From the NCBI RefSeq assembly GCF_040802235.1, contig NC_133161.1, forward strand, positions 108,827,001 to 108,891,000: 64,000 nt of DNA, read 5' to 3'. Source of the stretch: Manis javanica (lineage: Eukaryota; Chordata; Mammalia; Pholidota; Manidae). The notes under the pieces were generated by a model. It ran no database searches, had not been told where the DNA came from, and worked only from the letters and a program-made list of their open reading frames with translations. Both the position numbers and the translations under genes were made by a program. The stretch's first letter is position 1; each line of letters begins with the position of its first letter. Positions 58,511 to 64,000 of the stretch are shown piece by piece.

Positions 58511-58715
58511 TTTTTGAAATCTCTTAATACATTACTCAAATCAGCTTGTCTGAGGGTTCCTTGTGGCGGCAACCAGTAACAATGTTTTTTAATATATTTG
58601 TGAAGTTGAGCAAAGTCTTTTTTTTAGAAGTTTTCACTCTTGAGGTTTTCAGGAGGGCACAGAGTAATTTTAAGTAATCCTCCAGTTTATCTGCTTTAGT
58701 TTCATGTTGGCCCAT
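58511..58715 (-). pseudogene. gag: Class II ERV gag N-terminal remnant (matrix)
   Basis: ATG complementary to 58713-58715, about 105 bases after the primer site, starts MGQHETKADKLEDYL, with Gly2 as for a myristoylated matrix. A frameshift follows; the segment [19 protein letters not shown] is in the frame that then reads into RT (open to 58168). The fused frame lacks capsid, nucleocapsid, dUTPase and protease. It is a deletion derivative of a betaretrovirus-like gag-pol. Confidence 0.65.
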
Positions 58716-58820
58716 TATAGTGTCCGTGACGACGTCTCAACCTTGTCCCTACGTACGCTTTCCCGGGAGTCTTACCGGATAGACGGTCTTTGGAGCTTCC
58801 CCACTCTGAGCTTCAAGCAC

Positions 58821-58838
58821 GTCCCTGTTTGGGTGCCA
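58821..58838 (-). other. Primer-binding site, tRNA-Lys-like
   Basis: On -, TGGCACCCAAACAGGGAC starts two bases after the 5' LTR. It differs at two positions from the site complementary to tRNA-Lys3, the primer type of many class II retroviruses. Confidence 0.8.
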
Positions 58839-58840
58839 CT

Positions 58841-59011
58841 TGTCAGTCCCTCCCTGCTTCTGACACGCAGATAAGTGAGGAGATGCGATGAGATATTGAA
58901 CATCTGAAAGGACCAGCCAGGGGACTCAAGGCGTAACAGCACAAGAGTGGTGCAGAGAGGGGTCCTCTCATATTTATTGATCAAAGAATTGTACATGACA
59001 ATGATCTAAGG
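58841..59011 (-). repeat. 5' LTR of element C, first piece (R-U5 side)
   Basis: Aligns with 51324-51494. It is interrupted at 59011 by element D and resumes at 60833. Confidence 0.9.
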
Positions 59012-60005
59012 TGCGGGAGTCCAGCTCCAGCCTAGGGGTGGGATGCCCGAAGGTGCAGGACAGAGTCGGCGTATGGAGAGACAGGACACGGAATCAGATG
59101 GAGGTGGTCTCTTGACAAAGTGTTGATGACAACTTTATTTATACCATTTTGCACAAGGATATGATCATTTTTTATTATTCTGATGATTAATTAGTATAGG
59201 CAGTTGGTTAATAAGTATAGGCAAGCTTTTTTTCTTTCTTTTCCTTTCTAATCTATTCATGGTTGGTCTAGCATTAGACAGGTGATTGTTTTTCTGTTCC
59301 TTGACCGAAACTTTTCCTATCAACATGTACTCTATTGTGTTTTACGTTTCTATGCAATGCAGTTTCTAAGTAGTGCATGTGACCATAGGAGCGTGTAGTA
59401 TGTAGCAGCGACTGTGGAGTCTACCAGCTCAGGGTGAAATACAGGTCACCTTGTGCCACAGTTAGCTAGGATTCTTTCCCACAAAAATATTCTTAGAGGC
59501 TTTAATAAATTTATAATCAATCTAAAATCATAAACTCATATCTTCACATTATACCCCTTTATAGGGCACAGTAGGCAGCAAACTAAATTTCCCTTTCTTA
59601 TCTACATTTCTCTTTCTTCTGTGTGGATACCAAATTCTCCCTGACATATGCTACACAGGTCTCCGTGACTTCACTACTGCAGGGACTAAACAAGTTCTTA
59701 CATGGGGAACAATGCAAGAACATTCATATCATAGAAACTGTTTCTGTTTTAACTATAAACCTTAAACTATAAACAATCATGTCAAATATAATGTATGATT
59801 ATTCATTTGATTTTTATACTTTATCTGTGAATCTAATAAAATGTTAATGTAGTAGGTAAATGCAAGATATAGGTAGCATGATTTAGAACTGTAAGAAGGC
59901 AGGTGTAGATGATCAGGTTTGTGCCTACAGACCAAGTCTTAATCCAAGCTGAACAAGGGCAATTAAACATCCACAGGTGTAGAAGATTTCTCTCAAAACT
60001 GGGGG

Positions 60006-60178
60006 GGTGAGGTTCTAAGCCTCACCTCTGTTGGCCCCCTTTTTCTCACCTGATGGCCCCCCTGCGACTGTGCCTGTCTTAGGTTGTTCCTCCCTTGAGG
60101 AAACTTACCCATCTCTGGCTAACCAGCCATCTTACGGGGCCATACAAGGAGATGTAAAGCTGGTAAGTGAGAGAGAAG
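60006..60178 (-). other. Shared hairpin block (copy D)
   Basis: All three stems, GGTGAGG/CCTCACC, TTCCTC/GAGGAA and TGGCT/AGCCA, are perfect. Copy D differs from the others by scattered substitutions in loops and spacers. Confidence 0.7.
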
Positions 60179-60584
60179 TAATATTCTTTGAAAAGGTTAG
60201 TTTTTCACTTCTTTGCAGATTTATGCTCCATGGCTTCTATGCCCAGCACTTGTTTTGAGGTATCTTTACTTCCTGGAAAATTATAGTACTTGGTAATTTC
60301 ACGTATGAGGCACAAATTCTAGTAAAGGGCCGTAGTTAAGAAAGAAGAAAAACAAACTATAGAAGTAGTAGAGGGAAGAAAACATGAGATGATTAATTAA
60401 GTGTCAACAGGGTTATTCTATTCAATATTTTCTCATGACTCTATTTCTATAAAACTTTCCATCACTAGTTTCACTAGCATTGTAAACAAGGGGGGCATTC
60501 TCAGTGGAAATGGGGTGGTCAATGTTTGACTAACAGCAGGTTTCGGTACTTTATGCTAAGATCGCCATTTGGCCCCTGCATGTT

Positions 60585-60821
60585 CTATTCTTCAGGAGCA
60601 CTGTCCTGAAAAGCTTTTGGGAAGTTTATGTTCTCATCTTTTCCGTGCTGCTTAGTAAAGGTTAGTTTAGTTTTTTGCAACAATGCAAGTAAAAACAAAG
60701 CCAATAGTATGATGGAAAATAACAAAATCAAGGTGGGTAATAGAGGGAGCCAGCTGCGAAGGCCCCTGATTTGTGGGTGTCTTCCTCTAGCCTGAGCTTT
60801 GCTACACAGCTTGAGTAGCAT
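60585..60821 (-). CDS. Small retroviral membrane-protein ORF (unassigned)
   Basis: 78 codons from ATG (complement of 60819-60821) to TAG. A basic N-terminus (about residues 1-22, with KAQARGRH) precedes a strongly hydrophobic stretch (about 27-50, LPLLPTLILLFSIILLALFL), then a polar, charged tail (KQHGKDENINFPKAFQDS). It predicts one membrane span. If element D is a long LTR, the ORF lies at the start of U3, where mouse mammary tumour virus also encodes a type II membrane protein. If D is a proviral fragment, it is the anchor and cytoplasmic tail of an env. I recognise no sequence similarity that decides this. It may be an untranslated remnant. Confidence 0.4.
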   Translation of the reverse strand: MLLKLCSKAQARGRHPQIRGLRSWLPLLPTLILLFSIILLALFLLALLQKTKLTFTKQHGKDENINFPKAFQDSAPEE

Positions 60822-60832
60822 GGCTCCCGGCA

Positions 60833-61070
60833 CTGAGGGGTGACTTAATACATAATGTATAACTAACCATAACTTGCTGTTTGACAGCCTCTGGTCTCAC
60901 GGAGTATAATGCTCTGAAAAACTTTTGGGACAATATAAAAGCAGTTCCGTCATGGAAACGAGATTCTACTTAAGATAACTTGTTTTTGCACATACATCAA
61001 GAGTTACAGAAAACCCAGTTAAAACAGTTAAATCATAAATCATAGTTGATTATTGCATTCCAGGCCCACA
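60833..61070 (-). repeat. 5' LTR of element C, second piece (U3 side)
   Basis: Resumes the LTR after element D; the first six bases are the duplicated target. It ends CCCACA at 61070, followed by the right TSD copy GATTAG (61071-61076). Confidence 0.9.
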
Positions 61071-61385
61071 GATTAGGGTAAGAAAAGATTGGCTTCCATT
61101 TCGGGCAGCTTCTCTTGCTTTCTCATTATTTTGTTCCCTTGCTCCCTCACTCCCTGTCTATGGTGGAAGCCAGCTGCTACATTGTGAGATGCTCTATGGA
61201 GAGGCCCCTGTGCCAAGGAACTAAGATAGGCCTCCTGGCAACAACTAATGAAAAACTAAGGCCCAGCACCCAAGAAGGAGCTGAATCCTGCCAACACCAT
61301 GTGGATGAGTTTGGAATTTAATCCTTCTACATTCAACCTAGAGATGATCCTGGCTAACAACCTGAATGCAACTCTATGAAAAGCC
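61071..61385 (+). repeat. Old MaLR-like LTR, right half
   Basis: Continues 51185-51323: AAGCCAGCTGCTACATTGTG, CTCTATGGAGAGGCCCCTGTG, CAAGAAGGAGCTGAATCCTGC, CTAGAGATGATCCTGGC. The family name is uncertain, but the two halves form one repeat around element C. Confidence 0.6.
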
Positions 61386-61404
61386 TTACGCCAAAGGAAC
61401 ATGT

Positions 61405-61820
61405 ATTAGTCTGCTAGTACTTCCATAAAAGAATACTGCAGACTGGGTGGTTTAAACAACAGACATTTATTTTTCTACAGTCCTGGAGGTTAGAAGTCCA
61501 AGATCAATGTTCCAGCTGACTTGATTTCTGCTGAGGGTTCTTTTCCTTGTGTATAGATGGTCTCATTCTTGATATATATTCACGTGGACTTTCCTTGGTG
61601 CATGTACACATGGACTGGGGGTGGGGAGAGAAGATTGACTAGTTTTCTGGTGTCTCATAAGGACACTAGTCCTATTGGATCAGGCCCCCACCTTCATGAT
61701 CTCATTTAACCTTAATTACTTCCTTAAGAGACCCTATCTCCCAGTGTAACTACACTGGGAGTTAGGGCATCAACCTAACACATTTTTGGGGGAAGTAAAC
61801 ATTGAGTCCATAACAATGAT
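61405..61820 (-). repeat. MLT1-type MaLR LTR
   Basis: Plus-strand landmarks TATTAGTCTGCTAGTACTTCC, AGACTGGGTGGTTTAAACAAC, GGAGGTTAGAAGTCCAAGATC, ACTTCCTTAAGAGACCCTATC and GAGTCCATAACA are the reverse complement of an MLT1 LTR. Confidence 0.85.
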
Positions 61821-61834
61821 AAAGGGTTATGTTT

Positions 61835-62552
61835 TCCTCCTTGAGATCAGGAGTGAGGCAAGTTATACTGGATGTTCTAGTCATGTCTGTAAGGCAAAGA
61901 AAGGAAATAAAAGGCAGAGTGAACAGAAGTAGAAATGTCTTTATTCACAGATGACATGCTTGTCTACACAGAAAATCTGAGGGAGATTACAAAAGCTTGT
62001 AAAAATATTAACAGTTGAGTAGTTATAGATGCAAGATCAATATACAAACATCAGTTGTATTTCTATGTGGTGACAATCAAATTGAAAAAACTGGTGCCAT
62101 TTACAATACTGTGGAAAGCTTATGAATAAACTTGAAAAAGATGTGGAAGGCCTTTACACTGAAAGCTTAAAATTGCTCAGAGAAATTATAGTCAAAGTAA
62201 TGGAGAGATATACTGTACTCATGGGTTGGAAGACTCAATGTTTTTAAGATATAAATTGTTCCTAAATTAGTCTATATATTGAGTGCAATAAAAATCAAAA
62301 TCCCAGCAGGCTTTTTTGGTAGAAATTGGCAAGCTGATTCTCACATGGATAAATAAAGGACTCAGAATGAGTGCAAATCAACTTTGAAGAAGAACAAAGT
62401 TGGAAGACTCAAACTATATGATTACAAGCTGTATTATAAAGCTACATAATTAGGAAGGTTTTGTGTTGGCATACAGATAGCCAAGTTAGTCAATGAAAAA
62501 GAATAGAAGGTACAGACATAGAGCTACACAGTGGTTTTCAAAAAAGGTGCCA
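61835..62552 (+). mobile_element. Old L1 ORF2 fragment, left part
   Basis: Decayed RT-region sequence: a TTTATTCACAGATGACATG stretch corresponds to the RT F-x-D-D-M motif (F-T-D-D-M), followed by AATCAAAATCCCAGCAGGC and TATTATAAAGCTACA segments in ORF2 order. Many stops. Interrupted by the LTR at 62553-62905. Confidence 0.8.
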
Positions 62553-62905
62553 CCATAAATGGAGTGTTGATATCTGAATTTCATGTTAAATCCCAGTGGG
62601 ATGGCATTAGGAGGTGGGGCCCTTTGGAGGTGATTACATCATAAGGGCAGAGCATCTGGTGAATGGCATTGGTGCCCTTATGAAAGAGACCCTAAAGAGT
62701 TCCCTTGCCCCTTCCCCCGTGTGAGGACACAGTGAAATGACAGTCATCTATAAATCAGGAAGTGAGTCCTATGAGGTACTGAAAATGCTGGCACCTCAGT
62801 TGTGGGCTTCCTAGACTCTAGAGCTATAAGAAACACATTTTTGTTGTTTACAAACCTTCAGTCTATGGTGTTCTGTCAGCCTGAACAGATTAAGACAGGT
62901 CCCAA
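62553..62905 (+). repeat. MaLR-type LTR inside old L1
   Basis: ATGGCATTAGGAGGTGGGGCC, GGAGGTGATTACATCATAAGG, GCCCTTATGAAAGAGACCC, GTGAGGACACAGTGA, TGTGGGCTTCCTAGACTC and a TTGTTGTTTAC end follow a MaLR LTR on +. The L1 on each side joins in register. Confidence 0.75.
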
Positions 62906-63165
62906 GGCAATTATGGAGAAAGGATAATATTCAACTTTGATCTGTATGGCTCTAGAACAGTTGGAGAGCCATATGAATAAAAAATAGCCTTAACTTCACA
63001 CTATATGCAAAAGTTAAACAATAAATGGACCATAAACCTAATTGCTAAATCAGGTTAAAACTATAAAACTCATAGGAAAAAATGTAGGAGAAAACCTTTG
63101 TGACCTTGGGTTTGGCAAACATATTTTAAGTACAACTTAATAAGCACCAACTATGAAAGAATAGA
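62906..63165 (+). mobile_element. Old L1 ORF2 fragment, right part
   Basis: Continues the L1 of 61835-62552: AATTATGGAGAAAGGATAATA, AATGGACCATAAACCTAATTGC, AAACTCATAGGAAAAAATGTAG, GACCTTGGGTTTGGC. Stops throughout. Confidence 0.75.
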
Positions 63166-63411
63166 CAATAACTGCTTTTCTCCAGCCAAACACATGGAAC
63201 AAAATGGGGCCCCATCCCCATCAGCAAAGGTCAAGTGGAGAGCCTCGACTACCATGATAGCCATGTTGTAAAGAGGCAAGCCTCTTTTACTGCCGTGATG
63301 TCAGAGAAGGCCAAGAAGAACATTGTCATGCCCACTCAGTGATAATGAAACCTTCCCTCACTGTGTGAAAAGCCACTCAGGGAGCCGTTATAAGGCATTC
63401 CTCTTTCTCTG

Positions 63412-63885
63412 TATTAGGATTCTCCAGAGAAATTAGCAGGGGGAGGGGAAGAGGTAGAGAGGCTATAAAATATTGGCTTATAGGATTATAGAGCCTGAGA
63501 AGTCCTATGCTCTGCTCTCTATAAGCTGGAGACCCAGGACCTGGTAGTGTGCTTTCATGGTCTGAGAGCTGGAGAATCAGTGGTGTGGCTTCCAGGCTGT
63601 GTCTGAAGGCCAGAGAACCAAGAACACTGAGGGCAGGAGAAGATGATGTTTTAGCTCAAGCATTCAGACAGCCAATTTAAGCTTACTCCACTTTTTTGTT
63701 CTATTTAGGGCCTCAACAGATTGGATGATACCCACTTGGGGAGGACCATCTGCTTTACTCTCTGCCAATTCAAATGCTAATCTCTTCTGGATACATGCTC
63801 AAACAAACACATCCACAAAGTCTTTAACCAGCTATCTGGGCATTCTGTGGCCCAGTCAAGTTGACACAAAATTAATGATCCCACC
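63412..63885 (+). repeat. ERVL-type LTR (MLT2-like)
   Basis: AGGATTCTCCAGAGAAATTAG, GAGCCTGAGAAGTCC, AAGCTGGAGACCCAGGACC, GGGCAGGAGAAGATGATG, TTTGTTCTATTTAGGGCCTC, CAGATTGGATGATACCCAC, ATTCAAATGCTAATCTC and CCCAGTCAAGTTGACAC form the full landmark order of this old LTR. The family name is from memory; the LTR call is firm. Confidence 0.75.
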
Positions 63886-64000
63886 CTCCAGCCAGGATGG
63901 TGGATTTTCACCTGTGCCTGTCAGTAGTGAGGTGTCAGAGGAGGTCTGTTCTTAAGAATTAAGATCCAAAGTTTCATAATATAATAGCCAAAATGTCCAG

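Larger units (their letters stand above)
59012..60832 (-). mobile_element. Element D: 1.8-kb LTR-like unit inside element C 5' LTR
   Basis: On -, TGCCGGGAG...CTCCCGCA: TG...CA ends with short terminal inverted repeats. It is flanked by a near-perfect 6-bp duplication (CTAAGG at 59006-59011, CTGAGG at 60833-60838). An AATAAA signal lies near 59128-59133 and about 115 bases of U5-like sequence follow. These traits fit a long class II solo LTR. Alternatively, since 60400-59607 resembles the post-env region of elements A-C and a purine tract precedes TGTAGATAAG at 59606, it may be an env-to-LTR proviral fragment with a 595-base LTR (59012-59606). It contains a 78-codon ORF and the shared hairpin block. 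Confidence 0.7.
51324..61070 (-). mobile_element. Element C: composite class II-type ERV, nested insertions inside
   Basis: A provirus on - with a perfect 6-bp TSD, GATTAG (51318-51323 and 61071-61076), and LTRs of 403 bases. The 5' LTR is also exactly 403 once element D and its duplication are removed. A tRNA-Lys-like primer site follows the 5' LTR. Interior on -: gag start, RT, then an abrupt switch to the R-U5, primer site and leader of another element, about 3 kb of AT-rich non-coding sequence, env with a gamma-type TM, the shared hairpin block and the 3' LTR. Gag/RT is betaretrovirus-like. An L1 fragment (51740-52744) and element D (59012-60832) are later insertions. All coding is broken. 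Confidence 0.85.

Noticed and set aside
58821..58838. tRNA gene
   Set aside because: As above: a primer-binding site next to the LTR of element C, without a cloverleaf.
60822..60833. Upstream GTG extension of the 78-codon ORF in element D
   Set aside because: It would start in the target duplication outside the TG terminus; the first in-frame ATG at 60821 is the better start.

Overview
This is mammalian nuclear DNA, dominated by transposable elements. There is no convincing intact protein-coding gene and no bacterial-style operon. The content is LINE-1 (L1) copies with target-site duplications (TSDs) and poly(A) tails, endogenous retroviruses (ERVs) with paired LTRs, and old MIR, L2, MLT/MaLR and ERVL-like pieces. 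The L1 and LTR style resembles pangolin (Manis) sequence as I remember it. That species guess is memory-based and weak; 'placental mammal' is firm.

Layout. 1-433: 3' end of a class I (HERV-E-like) ERV on +, cut by the window edge. 434-6867: mostly unrecognised, with one possible old LTR. 6880-12362: an L1 on - (L1-a) with most of ORF1 missing, flanked by a perfect 12-bp TSD. 15716-22572: a second copy of the class I ERV, on -, with both LTRs, a tRNA-Glu-like primer site and broken gag-pro-pol-env, inserted in a MIR. 22746-29580: L1-b on +, with a retroviral 3' end (element A) inserted in its 5' UTR. 30184-39010: L1-c on +, with tandem promoter-like monomers in its 5' UTR and about 1.8 kb of downstream sequence, including an ERV env-to-LTR segment (element B), inside one TSD. 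39118-40800: old L1 on -. 40801-48980: the least repeat-invaded part, with a CpG island (about 46.94-47.77 kb) that should be the promoter of a host gene I could not identify. 48985-51317: old L1 and MaLR pieces.

51324-61070: a composite ERV on - (element C) with a perfect 6-bp TSD (GATTAG) and a tRNA-Lys-like primer site. A betaretrovirus-like gag/RT remnant is joined to the R-U5/leader of a different, tRNA-Pro-like element, followed by env with a gamma-type TM and the 3' LTR. An L1 fragment sits in its polypurine tract. A 1.8-kb LTR-like unit (element D) sits in its 5' LTR. 61077-64000: MaLR, L1 and ERVL-type remnants.

How the parts relate. Elements A, B, C and D share a block of about 170 bp with three small hairpins. 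In B and C it lies between env and the LTR. In A it lies 5' of the LTR with no env present, and in D it lies inside the LTR-like unit. The B/C placement is where simple type-D retroviruses carry an RNA-export element. A and B both end at the same R/poly(A) site, which suggests that ERV transcripts were copied by L1 machinery, in B as L1 readthrough. All retroviral and L1 reading frames are interrupted; I describe them as remnants.
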